Under the pieces are notes generated by a model. It was not told where the DNA came from. It did no database searches and worked only from the letters and a program-made list of their open reading frames with translations. Both the position numbers and the translations under genes were made by a program. From a virus: DNA of 58,606 nt. Where the stretch lies: positions 1 to 58,606 of IMG/VR virus record IMGVR_UViG_3300026528_000001. One strand, 5' to 3'. Shown here one piece after another: positions 14,565 through 22,217 of the stretch (position 1 is the stretch's first letter; every line of letters begins with the position of its first letter).

Positions 14565-14849
14565 ATGGTGACCCCGTCTACTATACCCAGGACCAAGCTC
14601 AGAACTCACGACGCCGTGGCTTCCCGAAACTCCCTAGCCACCATCGCCAAACGCACCGGCATCTGCCGCTCCCATCTCTTCCGCATCTTCGACGGCTCCC
14701 GTGTCCCCAGTCTCCCCGTCGCATGGAAATTGGCAAACGCCTTGCGCATCTCTTTGGACGAACTCTATAACCGCCTCCAGAAGGTCAAGGCGCGACGATT
14801 AGCCAAACACCCATCTCAGTCCACCTCAGAGGAGATCTCCGCGCCTTGA
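14565..14849 (+). CDS. XRE-family helix-turn-helix regulator (94 residues)
   Basis: The region NSLATIAKRTGICRSHLFRI is a Cro/cI-type helix-turn-helix, followed by VPSLPVAWKLANALRISLDE, the usual XRE end. It is the first rightward gene at the divergent control region and may regulate the promoters on either side. No long dimerisation domain is present, so it is more Cro-like than cI-like. The ATG lies only about five bases after the predicted transcript start. Confidence 0.78.
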   Translation: MVTPSTIPRTKLRTHDAVASRNSLATIAKRTGICRSHLFRIFDGSRVPSLPVAWKLANALRISLDELYNRLQKVKARRLAKHPSQSTSEEISAP

Positions 14850-14937
14850 GCCGTATACGCAAAACAATAGGCATTCCTCAAGACAGAATGTCCGCCAAAT
14901 TAACTTCGGTTTGCACCTGTTCCCGCGCTGGTTACTG

Positions 14938-15219
14938 ATGGCTCGACCTACGGTTGACATAGACGATCCCAAGACACTCGTGGTTACTCCTGAGCAGGCA
15001 GCACTTTACCTGAAAATGTCACCCTGGACTTTGCGCCATTACAGGCGTGAAGGCCGCGGCCCCCGCTTCGCCCGCATTGGACGCTACGTCATGTATCCGA
15101 TGAAAGAGCTCGAACGCTGGGTCGAGTCGATGACTGTCGAGCCGGCTTTCTACCACGCGGAGCAGGTGGCCAGAAAACCGAAGTTCCCAGGAAAGCGCAA
15201 GCGCCAGCCCGCAGCCTGA
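14938..15219 (+). CDS. MerR/excisionase-type helix-turn-helix protein (93 residues)
   Basis: LVVTPEQAALYLKMSPWTLR followed by RREGRGPRFARIGRYVMYP and MKELERWVES is the helix-turn-helix and wing pattern of AlpA/excisionase-type proteins (Pfam HTH_17). The C-terminus is basic. The ATG start is chosen over an upstream TTG; neither has a strong ribosome binding site. Without an integrase in the genome, a transcription role is more likely than excision. Confidence 0.75.
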   Translation: MARPTVDIDDPKTLVVTPEQAALYLKMSPWTLRHYRREGRGPRFARIGRYVMYPMKELERWVESMTVEPAFYHAEQVARKPKFPGKRKRQPAA

Positions 15220-15413
15220 CAAATTCCCTCAAAGGAAATTGCATCCGTTTTCGCATCCGATAAGGGCCATTATGTCAACTAGCCCCTTATTGGCCCAAGC
15301 GGCGAAGCGCATAGGAAGTTGCATATTCCTTGGCCCTGTTAGCCCATTAGGCTACTCATTGTCCGAGGGGTGGGCGGGCCCGGGGCTTGGCGTGCCCCCG
15401 GTTTCGGGCGGTA
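15220..15413 (+). promoter_or_regulatory. Structured intergenic region with mutually exclusive stems
   Basis: No gene is seen. GCATCCG is repeated at 15241 and 15253. ATAAGGG (15260) can pair with CCCTTAT (15284), while the overlapping GGGCCA (15264) can pair with TGGCCC (15291), so only one stem can be complete at a time. The rest is rich in GGCC-like words. It precedes the long rightward operon and could hold an RNA switch or operator. Confidence 0.35.
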
Positions 15414-15761
15414 ATGTCAAAAAAAATCTTCAGAATGTCATTGACAGGGAGTCAACCACTCGAGTATATGTTTTGGGGCGAAGTTCGGCAAGACGAAAGC
15501 GGGGCGGTAATGAGACAAGCCTTTAGAATTCGAGACGCCAACACCGTCCTCAACCGCTACGAGATCGGCTGGACCAAAGACGACAACGCCAATGTGGAAA
15601 CTTTCGCGAGCCGGAAAGCGGACGCTCTTGACTGGGCGGCAGGGGAATCGGTTAGCCGCCATGGATACACATACTACGTCTTCGACCGGATGGCTAGGCG
15701 CGGGTGTGCGTGCCGATGGGATTTCAGATCAGGGGCGCTCGTCGAGGTAACCAACCGATGA
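15414..15761 (+). CDS. Protein of unknown function (115 or 83 residues)
   Basis: The conserved-looking part starts at MRQAFRIRDANTVLNRYEIG and continues to a basic C-terminus with CAC. Two starts compete: ATG 15414 (115 residues) and ATG 15510 (83 residues). The promoter-like TTGACA-18-TATATG at 15441-15470 lies between them, which favours the shorter protein if that promoter is real. Both ATGs are preceded by GGGCGGTA. It ends in an ATGA overlap. Confidence 0.6.
   Translation: MSKKIFRMSLTGSQPLEYMFWGEVRQDESGAVMRQAFRIRDANTVLNRYEIGWTKDDNANVETFASRKADALDWAAGESVSRHGYTYYVFDRMARRGCACRWDFRSGALVEVTNR
15441..15470 (+). promoter_or_regulatory. Rightward promoter candidate with inverted repeat
   Basis: TTGACA (15441-15446), an 18-base spacer and TATATG (15465-15470). 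The -35 box begins the inverted repeat TTGAC-AGGGA-GTCAA, a possible operator. It would drive the coupled operon leading to the terminase. It lies inside the longer version of the surrounding gene, so one of the two calls needs correction. Confidence 0.45.
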
Positions 15762-15883
15762 CCTGGAAGAAACTCACCCCCACCGAGCACGAGGAGCAGG
15801 TTTGCTTGTTCGACTGGTGCTCTGCGATGGAAAAAGAGGGGTTGGTGAGTCGAATCCCATTTAGATCCTGGCAAGGGAGGTGA
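15758..15883 (+). CDS. Short VRR-NUC-like N-terminal fragment (41 residues)
   Basis: MTWKKLTPTEHEEQVCLFDW looks like the first helix of phage VRR-NUC nucleases, which usually continue for another 60-100 residues with the catalytic strand. Here the frame ends after VSRIPFRSWQGR, so the nuclease core is absent. The ATGA overlap shows it is still translated. It is either a remnant or a trimmed regulatory peptide. Confidence 0.45.
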   Translation: MTWKKLTPTEHEEQVCLFDWCSAMEKEGLVSRIPFRSWQGR

Positions 15884-15885
15884 AG

Positions 15886-16182
15886 ATGGATCTGACACGG
15901 GAGGAGATGGAGACTGTGATTCGGTGTTCTGCAGCGGACAAGGTATGGGATGTGGTGACAGCGGATCCGAGGGTGAAGACGCGGTTGAGGCGGGCGGGAT
16001 ATGAGGGTGTGCCGGATCACCAACTGTCGGCGCCCTACGAGAAGTTTGAGGTGCCGTTCAAGCTGGTGAGGTTCGGGAGCATGAAGGCAGCGGAGGCGCG
16101 GCGGGAGAGGGCGCTTAAAAACCCGATTAAGCCGAAAAGCGAACGTGCAGACGCGGGCAAAATGGGAGAGAATGCGTCATGA
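15886..16182 (+). CDS. Conserved phage protein of unknown function (98 residues)
   Basis: MDLTREEMETVIRCSAADKV and VTADPRVKTRLRRAGYEGVP resemble a family of small phage proteins found near early or terminase genes with no known role. The ATG at 15886 is preferred over GTG 15880 because AGGGAGG sits at the right distance from it. The C-terminus is very basic. Confidence 0.7.
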   Translation: MDLTREEMETVIRCSAADKVWDVVTADPRVKTRLRRAGYEGVPDHQLSAPYEKFEVPFKLVRFGSMKAAEARRERALKNPIKPKSERADAGKMGENAS

Positions 16183-16247
16183 GTGGTATGGCAAGGGGGT
16201 AAGTCATTGTTACGGTAATTCAGCCGGGAATTTGGGAGGTTTTGGAA

Positions 16248-16463
16248 ATGGCGAAACTGACGTACAAGCGGAGGCAGAGTCTTCCGAAGAAGGAGTTTGC
16301 GATACCGAGCAAGGCCCCGAAAAGCGGGAGTTATCCCATTGACACTGCCAATAGAGCCAGGAATGCGCTAGCCCGTGTGAGTCAATACGGGACCGCGAGT
16401 GAGAAGCGGATGGTAAGGGCGAAGGTGGCTGGTAGGTATCCGGGGATAGGCAGGGGGAAATGA
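16248..16463 (+). CDS. Small basic protein, DUF6582-like (71 residues)
   Basis: MAKLTYKRRQSLPKKEFAIP, then ARNALARVSQYGTASEKRMV and a GRYPGIG ending, match a short family common in phages and bacteria with no assigned function. The ATG follows GGGAGG. It ends in an ATGA overlap with the next gene. Confidence 0.7.
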   Translation: MAKLTYKRRQSLPKKEFAIPSKAPKSGSYPIDTANRARNALARVSQYGTASEKRMVRAKVAGRYPGIGRGK

Positions 16464-17281
16464 AGGCGAACAAACACGGCCCAGGATGTCTCACCGATGA
16501 CACGCATCCCTTCGCGGACCTGGTGGACACCCATACTCTGAGCCGCAGACGCAACGGGCCAGTGCGGCCACGGAAAGAGCCGCTGGAAGAGACGCAGGAG
16601 GATGAAACGTTACCAGGGCAGGCGGATGCGGAACCCGTCAGTTCTGCTCTGGACAGGGAGACGGAGACCGTTGCGATCACCGGGGACTCGTCTCCGTCTC
16701 CCATACTTTCCCCCTTCCCTGTGAGTGGTGACCTTGCCACCAAACATGACGTCAAATTGCGTGTCATGCGCCGTCTGGGGCGTGACCGGCTTCTCGAGTG
16801 CCTCCGGTATTGCGACGACCGGCGCCTGCTCAAGTTCGCGCATGCCTTGGCGGACCCGGCCAATGACGAGAGGGAACTCGACCAGGTTTACCGTGAGTGC
16901 GGCCTCTCCGTGGTCGATCTGCTTGGGGCATTCCGTAGGTTCCAACTGGATCTGGCCATGCTGGATCTCTTCGAATGGCTCCCCGCGGTGAGCAGGGACG
17001 CGGCTCGGGTCGCGCTGTCTCGGCGGGGGAACTGCCGAAGGTGCGATGGCCTCAAGAAAGTCCAGGACGAGAAGGACGGGCCTTACCGCATGTGCCCCGA
17101 GTGCCGTGGCAAGGGGTATGTGAGAGTGCCGGGGGACGCCGCCGCCCGCGCCGCCGTACTGGATGCCGCCGGGGTGACAGGGAAGAAGCAGGTGATCAGG
17201 GTGCCTGTTTTTGGGGATGAGGCGTTCGAAACGGATATATCCCGAGTGGTAGTAGTACCCGCGCGGGAGGTCAAGGAATGA
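16460..17281 (+). CDS. Zinc-finger phage protein near the terminase, TerS candidate
   Basis: A 273-residue protein. The N-terminal 90 residues are polar and probably disordered. Residues 100-175 are helical (LKFAHALADPANDERELDQV; LGAFRRFQLDLAMLDLFEWL). Then CRRCDG and CPECRGKGYVRVPG form a DnaJ-type double CxxC zinc finger. Phage genes with this plan often sit upstream of the large terminase, and some may be small terminase subunits. That role is inferred only; no other TerS candidate is seen here. Confidence 0.55.
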   Translation: MKANKHGPGCLTDDTHPFADLVDTHTLSRRRNGPVRPRKEPLEETQEDETLPGQADAEPVSSALDRETETVAITGDSSPSPILSPFPVSGDLATKHDVKLRVMRRLGRDRLLECLRYCDDRRLLKFAHALADPANDERELDQVYRECGLSVVDLLGAFRRFQLDLAMLDLFEWLPAVSRDAARVALSRRGNCRRCDGLKKVQDEKDGPYRMCPECRGKGYVRVPGDAAARAAVLDAAGVTGKKQVIRVPVFGDEAFETDISRVVVVPAREVKE

Positions 17282-17505
17282 ACGTCAACTTGGTTCGCCT
17301 CCGCATGGTAGAGAAACAGCTCCGGCGTATCGCTGACCTCCTTGAGATAGTGGTGGAGGAGTCCTACGGCCGGCGCCTCACTCCTTCCTCTCCTCCCACG
17401 GGCCCGGAACCGGAAGTCCTCTACACCGATGAGGAGGCCGACGCGGTGAGGGAGATGGAGGAAGCCATGAAGAAATACAAGGGTCCAGTGGAGGAGGAAG
17501 AATGA
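17278..17505 (+). CDS. Small acidic protein of unknown function (75 residues)
   Basis: An N-terminal helix (LRMVEKQLRRIADLLEIVVE) is followed by a Pro/Ser linker and an acidic tail ending GPVEEEE. ATGA overlaps at both ends tie it to its neighbours. No family recognised. Confidence 0.6.
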   Translation: MNVNLVRLRMVEKQLRRIADLLEIVVEESYGRRLTPSSPPTGPEPEVLYTDEEADAVREMEEAMKKYKGPVEEEE

Positions 17506-17804
17506 AGCCGGAAGAATCTATGGTCATCTCGGAAGCTGTTGATGCCGTGATCCGTTTCTGCTCATCCACCGCGGAGATAGACAAGCTCCATGCCAAGGCC
17601 TTGGAGGAATTGACCGGCCTCGTCAGGAATCTCCACGACCGGGCACTGGCTCTGGAGGAGAGGCTGGCTGTGGTCGAGAGGCGGTTTCAGGAAAACGTCA
17701 CCATCGACTACACCACACCACCGGGCACGTTCGTGCGGACGAAAGTCTCGCAGAGTGACCCGGCCGCCTCTCTCAAGACGCCCAACTGGGAGAAGAAGTT
17801 GTGA
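17502..17804 (+). CDS. Small helical protein of unknown function (100 residues)
   Basis: The first 65 residues form amphipathic helices (AVDAVIRFCSSTAEIDKLHA, LEERLAVVERRF) that may be a coiled coil. A polar tail follows. Coupled by ATGA upstream and GTGA to the glycosyltransferase downstream. Confidence 0.6.
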   Translation: MKPEESMVISEAVDAVIRFCSSTAEIDKLHAKALEELTGLVRNLHDRALALEERLAVVERRFQENVTIDYTTPPGTFVRTKVSQSDPAASLKTPNWEKKL

Positions 17805-18547
17805 CCATGGTCAACGCGGTGATGCTCGTCAGAGACAGGTTAGAACTCACCCGGCAGGCGATCTTCACAATGCTTGATCATGTGCCTGTCGGTTCGCTCA
17901 ACCTCACCATTGCGGATGACGGCAGCCAGGACGAGACGCGTTTCCTTCTCGAGCGATTTGCCAATGACCGTGTCCGCGTCCTGCGCCTCTTCCCCCCCGT
18001 GGGCATAGTCGGCCTCGCTCGCAACTTGGGCATCCTCGCCAGTGAGAGACTGTTTGGCCGGGGCGACTATCTCTATCTGGCGGACAATGACGCCTACCAC
18101 CTGCCCGGCTGGCTCGATACGCTACGTGGCGCATTTGAACGGGCTGAACCGCACGTCAAACTTCTCGGTGGTTACACTCATCCGTATCATGGCGTCAACC
18201 AATGGGCGCCAGCATCGTCACCAAGAATCGGTCTGCATGACGCGGTTCAGGGACTCTCTCAACTGATGCGTTGGAATACGTTTGACCGCTACGGGCCGTT
18301 TGACTCAAACGCTCAGGGCACTAACCAGTCAGAAGATTTTGCCTTTTGTCAGAGAATCATCAAGGACAGCTATCTGGTTGGCTCAATCTATCCTAGGGTA
18401 ATCATCAACTGCGGTCTGCTCGACTCCTACGGCAAGCCGTGTGTTGGGTATGAGGCGGTGCAGGCGGAGTTAGAGGCGGAGATAAGGGCACGGGGTTTGG
18501 AGGGAAAGGTGTACTACCCAACGGTGGGGGAGAAGGCGTCAGCATGA
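17801..18547 (+). CDS. Glycosyltransferase family 2 protein
   Basis: A 248-residue GT-A enzyme on the opposite strand to the other three. It shows VNAVMLVRDRLELTRQAI at the start, LTIADDGSQDET for donor binding, and YLYLADNDAYHLPGW for the metal-binding acidic motif. GTG 17801 overlaps the upstream stop; an ATG two codons later is also possible. It is followed by a tiny membrane peptide gene and a SAM methyltransferase gene, a pairing seen in surface-sugar pathways. Confidence 0.82.
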   Translation: MTMVNAVMLVRDRLELTRQAIFTMLDHVPVGSLNLTIADDGSQDETRFLLERFANDRVRVLRLFPPVGIVGLARNLGILASERLFGRGDYLYLADNDAYHLPGWLDTLRGAFERAEPHVKLLGGYTHPYHGVNQWAPASSPRIGLHDAVQGLSQLMRWNTFDRYGPFDSNAQGTNQSEDFAFCQRIIKDSYLVGSIYPRVIINCGLLDSYGKPCVGYEAVQAELEAEIRARGLEGKVYYPTVGEKASA

Positions 18548-18648
18548 AATGGTACAAGGCCGTGGCCATTCTGTGCCTCATGGCAACCATCGCTTTCTTC
18601 ATTGACATCTATGGATTCGGTTTTGGTCCCACGCCCGTGCTGCGCTAG
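18544..18648 (+). CDS. Membrane micropeptide (34 residues)
   Basis: MKWYKAVAILCLMATIAFFI is a complete membrane segment, followed by a short Gly/Pro tail. The ATG overlaps the glycosyltransferase stop as ATGA. The peptide is too short to assign, but the coupling and membrane composition support expression. Confidence 0.5.
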   Translation: MKWYKAVAILCLMATIAFFIDIYGFGFGPTPVLR

Positions 18649-18665
18649 GCGTCTCACCGGGCCTT

Positions 18666-19232
18666 ATGGATGCTGATGGGGATAGCTTGGTACGAGTGGA
18701 CAAGGTGAGCGGACTGAGAATCAACGCCGGGTCAGGTCAGAGACCCTTCGCCAATTTCGTCAACCTCGACATCCAGGAGAAGTGGCGCCAGCCGGCCCTG
18801 GACAAGGGCGGTGAATTCATCTTGGGTGACATGGACAGTCTCCCGTTTCCCGATGAGTCCGCCTCACTGGTAGTGTCTCATCATACGCTGGAGCACATGG
18901 GCTGTGGCGAGGCTGCGCCCTTCGTCAAAGAAGCTCATCGTGTCCTGCGTCCCGGCGGGAGTCTCTTGGTGTTTGTCCCTGACATGCTGGCGCTCGCACG
19001 GGCCTACCTCGAGGGCAAACTCACCACACAGGTCTACCTGACTAATGTCTACGGGGCCTACATGGGCGATCCGCACGATGCCCATGCGTGGGGTTTCGAC
19101 AGGGGGAGTCTTTATGACTTCCTGCGTGCCTCGGCCCCATGGAAGAGAGTGATGCGCTTCGACTGGCGCGACATCCAGGGAATGGACGCCGCCCGGGACT
19201 GGTGGGTACTCGATTGCGAGGCGGTCAAGTGA
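18666..19232 (+). CDS. Class I SAM-dependent methyltransferase (188 residues)
   Basis: RINAGSGQRPFANFVNLDI is the SAM-binding motif I with its acidic end, LGDMDSLPFPDESASLVVSH is motif II, and HTLEHMGCGEAAPFVKEAHR with VLRPGGSLLVFVPD completes the type 11 methyltransferase core. No target-recognition domain for DNA is present, so a small molecule or sugar is a more likely substrate. It lies next to a glycosyltransferase. Confidence 0.85.
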   Translation: MDADGDSLVRVDKVSGLRINAGSGQRPFANFVNLDIQEKWRQPALDKGGEFILGDMDSLPFPDESASLVVSHHTLEHMGCGEAAPFVKEAHRVLRPGGSLLVFVPDMLALARAYLEGKLTTQVYLTNVYGAYMGDPHDAHAWGFDRGSLYDFLRASAPWKRVMRFDWRDIQGMDAARDWWVLDCEAVK

Positions 19233-19480
19233 CAAAGAAGGCGCCTGCTGCACTGGAGGCTGCGTATCATGCGGCGTGGGGAGAACCGGTCAACCGTTGC
19301 GACAGCCGCAACCCGCACGACAGTGTTCGGCTGCAGCATTTGGTCCAGGATCTCTACTTTCCTGTCCGCTGGATGGCCCGGTGCGTGAAACCAAAGGGTC
19401 ACCCCGGCCCTCACCTCGGCCCGGACGAATCGGTGTGGCATGATGCGAAGGCAGAGGCGAAATGTACTCCGAAAGAGTGA
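19229..19480 (+). CDS. Small protein of unknown function (83 residues)
   Basis: GTG at a GTGA overlap is preferred to an upstream ATG that lies inside the methyltransferase gene. The sequence contains WMARCVKPKGHPGPHLGPDE, a Cys/His-rich segment common in small phage proteins, with other Cys residues at RCDS and KCTP. Its end overlaps the terminase gene start by 19 bases. Confidence 0.6.
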   Translation: MTKKAPAALEAAYHAAWGEPVNRCDSRNPHDSVRLQHLVQDLYFPVRWMARCVKPKGHPGPHLGPDESVWHDAKAEAKCTPKE

Positions 19481-20688
19481 CTGATTCCCAGATCCGCCTG
19501 ACCGAGCGTTCTCACCACGGGCGCCTCCACCTCACCTACCACTCCGTCTCTGAGTGCGACGACATGGGGAAGAAGCTTGCCTCGGCCATCGACGAGAGTG
19601 GGAATCAAAAACGCAAGCTCACCGAGCCCGAGCGTGACTTCGTCCGCAATGAGAGAATCCTGAGTAAGATTGACTTCCATTACTGGCGAGAGAGGTACGC
19701 CAGTCTCATACGTGACCCGGTGGAAGGCGGTGGCCTCGGCAGATTTGACCACCTCTGGGATTCCCAAGTGGAGATTCTTCGCTTGGTAGCCAAGGCCGAA
19801 GAGGACGCCTACGACGCCTTCCTCGCCGGCGACCCCAGCGACGGAGTACTCCTGGCAATTCACAAGGCCCGCCAACTGGGTGCCTCCATGCTGGCGCAGG
19901 CCATGTTGTGGCACCGGGTTACCACCACCGAACACCTCCGGGCCCTCATTGCGAGTGTGGAAGGTGAGAAGACCCGCCTTCTCTATGACCGGGGTGACCG
20001 CATACTGAACAATCTGCCGTGGTGGCTCAAGCCCTCCGTCCGCTATCAGGTCAAGGGCGAGCATACGATGTTCGACCGGTTAGACACGATTATCACGTTG
20101 CAGGATGCGAAGCAGACCACCGGTCTGGGCCAAGGGGAGCAGTGGGACATCTCGCATCTTACTGAGTGCGCGAGCTGGCCTTACCCAAATGTGATTGAGC
20201 ATGATTTCTTCCCCACGATCCCACAGAGTCCTCTGGCTCTTTCCTTTCTCGAATCCACCGCGCAAGGCAGAGGCAACTGGTGGCATGATTTCACCGAGCG
20301 TGTCCGCAACGGCAAGACCCGGCGCTGGCGCTATTGCTTCATCCCCTGGTACATCGAGACCAAGAAGTATCGCGCCAAACCTCCCGCCAATTGGATCCCC
20401 TCGGACGTGTCCATGCTCCACGCCAAGATGGTTCACGACACCTCTGCCGAGTGGTGCGGCGGCCGGTCGGTGTTCTTACCCAAAGAACAACTCTATTGGT
20501 ACGAGACCACCCGCGCGGAGTACCAGGAAGCGGGGAAGCTGAATTTATTCCTGACCAATTACGCGGCGACGCCCGAGGAGTCATTTCAACATTCGGGTTC
20601 AACGGCCTTTACGCCTGAATGCCTGGAATGGGCCAGGCTCATGACGACGAGAGCCAAGGCGACGGCCTACGATCTGGTGACGCGATGA
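19462..20688 (+). CDS. terL (N-terminal part): Large terminase, ATPase part only (split TerL)
   Basis: This 408-residue protein is the packaging motor ATPase. The Walker A variant is HKARQLGAS (residues 134-142), and Walker B ends in Thr234-Glu235 (DISHLTECASW). SFLESTAQGRGNWWHDF is motif III, the coupling region. The sequence runs to the usual end of the ATPase domain (NYAATPEESFQHSG, then CLEWARLM) and stops. The nuclease domain that normally follows is encoded 3.47 kb downstream at 24162-24998. No intein or intron signal was seen at the break. Confidence 0.85.
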   Translation: MYSERVTDSQIRLTERSHHGRLHLTYHSVSECDDMGKKLASAIDESGNQKRKLTEPERDFVRNERILSKIDFHYWRERYASLIRDPVEGGGLGRFDHLWDSQVEILRLVAKAEEDAYDAFLAGDPSDGVLLAIHKARQLGASMLAQAMLWHRVTTTEHLRALIASVEGEKTRLLYDRGDRILNNLPWWLKPSVRYQVKGEHTMFDRLDTIITLQDAKQTTGLGQGEQWDISHLTECASWPYPNVIEHDFFPTIPQSPLALSFLESTAQGRGNWWHDFTERVRNGKTRRWRYCFIPWYIETKKYRAKPPANWIPSDVSMLHAKMVHDTSAEWCGGRSVFLPKEQLYWYETTRAEYQEAGKLNLFLTNYAATPEESFQHSGSTAFTPECLEWARLMTTRAKATAYDLVTR

Positions 20689-20927
20689 TGAAGCTTCACC
20701 CGGATGGAACGGTTCGCAAGTACGGGGGCCAGTTTGAGGAAGGCGACTGGACCGTCAGTCCCGCCGAACTGGTCGAGCCGCCAAGCGTGGAGCCGAATCT
20801 CTCCTGTGAATGCGGCTCCGATCAGTTCAAGGTGTGCTGGTGGGATTACCCCAATTGCGGCGGCTACTGCCGCGTGGTGTGCGCCGCCTGTGAGAAGGAT
20901 CTGGTTCTGATTAACGACTACGCCTGA
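20685..20927 (+). CDS. Zinc-ribbon protein (80 residues)
   Basis: Starts at an ATGA overlap with the terminase ATPase stop. The C-terminal half holds CECGSDQF, then CGGYCRVVCAACEKD, so two or more CxxC-type knuckles. This is the first gene of the stretch inserted between the two terminase parts. Function unknown. Confidence 0.62.
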   Translation: MMKLHPDGTVRKYGGQFEEGDWTVSPAELVEPPSVEPNLSCECGSDQFKVCWWDYPNCGGYCRVVCAACEKDLVLINDYA

Positions 20928-20944
20928 GAGAGGTTGGAGGCCCA

Positions 20945-21229
20945 ATGATGACCGATGCTGAGGTCGCGGCAGTGGAACTCAGGCGACTCAGGGAGAAACG
21001 CCGTCTCCGCTTGCGTCCCGCCTCCAGAGTGACCAGGATGAGAGTTGAACGTGAGCGCCTTGGCCTGACGGTGCGCGAGGTTGCACGCTATGTCGGAATC
21101 TCGAACTCTTTCGTGAGCCAAGTGGAAAACGGCATGGCCGAACCTTCGCTGTCGAAGGGTCTACGGCTGGCCAGGTTTTTCGGTCTTGCTCCCGGGGAGT
21201 TGCTGGTCACGGTGAAGGAGGAAAAGTGA
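20945..21229 (+). CDS. XRE-family helix-turn-helix protein (94 residues)
   Basis: RERLGLTVREVARYVGISNS followed by FVSQVENGMAEPSLSKGLRL is a textbook XRE helix-turn-helix. The N-terminal 35 residues are very basic. GGAGG precedes the ATG. It lies within the terminase-split region and may regulate late genes. Confidence 0.78.
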   Translation: MMTDAEVAAVELRRLREKRRLRLRPASRVTRMRVERERLGLTVREVARYVGISNSFVSQVENGMAEPSLSKGLRLARFFGLAPGELLVTVKEEK

Positions 21230-21300
21230 ACCGATTTCTGACCGATTGGTATGAGTTCGTGGCGGTGAAGCTCGGGGTATTCATCTGGAGGCTCCCGTGA
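21226..21300 (+). CDS. Micropeptide (24 residues)
   Basis: The peptide begins VNRFLTDWYEFVAVKLG and ends FIWRLP. It starts at a GTGA overlap with the XRE stop and ends at a GTGA overlap with the next gene. Coupling at both ends is hard to explain by chance. It is aromatic and amphipathic, possibly membrane-associated. It may serve only to carry ribosomes through the gap. Confidence 0.42.
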   Translation: MNRFLTDWYEFVAVKLGVFIWRLP

Positions 21301-21482
21301 AAGTAACAGTTGACTTCGACTACGACGACGCTTTGGCCCGTGCGGTGGCCATCCATAACGGCGGCCGCGGTCTCGCCGGCCCGGAGGAGGTCCGCTCCTG
21401 GGCTAAAGAACAACTCAGCATCGCCGGGGAGATGGCCGTCGAGGAGATGCGCGAGTCCATGGAAGAAGGAGAACCCTCATGA
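21297..21482 (+). CDS. Small acidic protein of unknown function (61 residues)
   Basis: MKVTVDFDYDDALARAVAIH gives one strand and a helix; the rest is an acidic helix (AVEEMRESMEEGEP). Four-base overlaps on both sides. No family recognised. Confidence 0.58.
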   Translation: MKVTVDFDYDDALARAVAIHNGGRGLAGPEEVRSWAKEQLSIAGEMAVEEMRESMEEGEPS

Positions 21483-21724
21483 GCCAGACCAGAGTGGTTG
21501 TCTGTCGCTTTGACAGTACTGGTCACCTGGAGGGAAAGAAGCGTACTTATAAGGCGGTCAAGGCCGCCGTGCTCGAAGAGGGCTGCTTCTCTGTCTTCGA
21601 GGCAACCGCCAGCATGAAGGACGCGAAGTTGTTCACTCGCCTACACCATGACCCCGAGATCGAGATTGACAAGGAGAATTCCGTCTTCCCGTGGATTGCC
21701 GTGAGGAGGAAGGAACCTTCCTGA
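21479..21724 (+). CDS. Protein of unknown function (81 residues)
   Basis: Begins MSQTRVVVCRFDSTGHLEGK and ends FPWIAVRRKEPS, an alternating strand-helix-strand pattern. It overlaps the upstream gene by four bases and ends one base before the next start. No family recognised. Confidence 0.58.
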   Translation: MSQTRVVVCRFDSTGHLEGKKRTYKAVKAAVLEEGCFSVFEATASMKDAKLFTRLHHDPEIEIDKENSVFPWIAVRRKEPS

Positions 21725-21725
21725 T

Positions 21726-22217
21726 ATGAACGCGCATCAGAAGATCGCCTTGGCCAATCATTGCCGCCTCGCTGTCGAGGTCGTCCGCCCCATGTTTCAC
21801 TGGGTGCGCCCCGACGGCATGACTGTCACTCTGACCGTTAACTCGGGCTACGAGTTAATCGAGGAAGGCTATGGCGGGCCCGTGTGGCACGCCAGTGTCT
21901 GTCCCCAGGGGCGGAAAGTGTCACAGCGCATCTTGGCTTATGAAACACACGGTGTGCTTCGCGGTGTGGGTTTCGCCTCTCTGGGAGAATGGGCAGAATA
22001 CAGCCCTGACTTGACCGCCTATCACTTGCGTCGTCGCCTCAGTCCTGTTGAGGAAATGCTGATAGTCCCGCCGGTCGCAGACATTCGCGGTACAAAGGAG
22101 GCGTGGGACAGAGTGGATCGGGTGCGCGAGGAATTGCCCAAACATAAAGAAATGATCATGTGCTGGGAAGAGATGCTGCGTCAGGAGTTGGGGAGAGTGA
22201 GCCGATGCGCACTGTGA
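21726..22217 (+). CDS. Conserved phage protein of unknown function (163 residues)
   Basis: The middle, VLRGVGFASLGEWAEYSP, and YHLRRRLSPVEEML with VADIRGTKEAWDRV match a pattern common to phage proteins of unknown role. The N-terminal part is beta-rich (VWHASVCPQGRKV). It overlaps the next gene by 13 bases. Confidence 0.65.
   Translation: MNAHQKIALANHCRLAVEVVRPMFHWVRPDGMTVTLTVNSGYELIEEGYGGPVWHASVCPQGRKVSQRILAYETHGVLRGVGFASLGEWAEYSPDLTAYHLRRRLSPVEEMLIVPPVADIRGTKEAWDRVDRVREELPKHKEMIMCWEEMLRQELGRVSRCAL

Noticed and set aside
15241-15300. Phage attachment site
   Set aside because: The repeats look suggestive, but no integrase was found and there is no host sequence to compare.
15840-15870. tRNA-like GTCGAATCCC word
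   Set aside because: It lies in a coding frame and no cloverleaf can be built around it; no tRNA genes were found anywhere.
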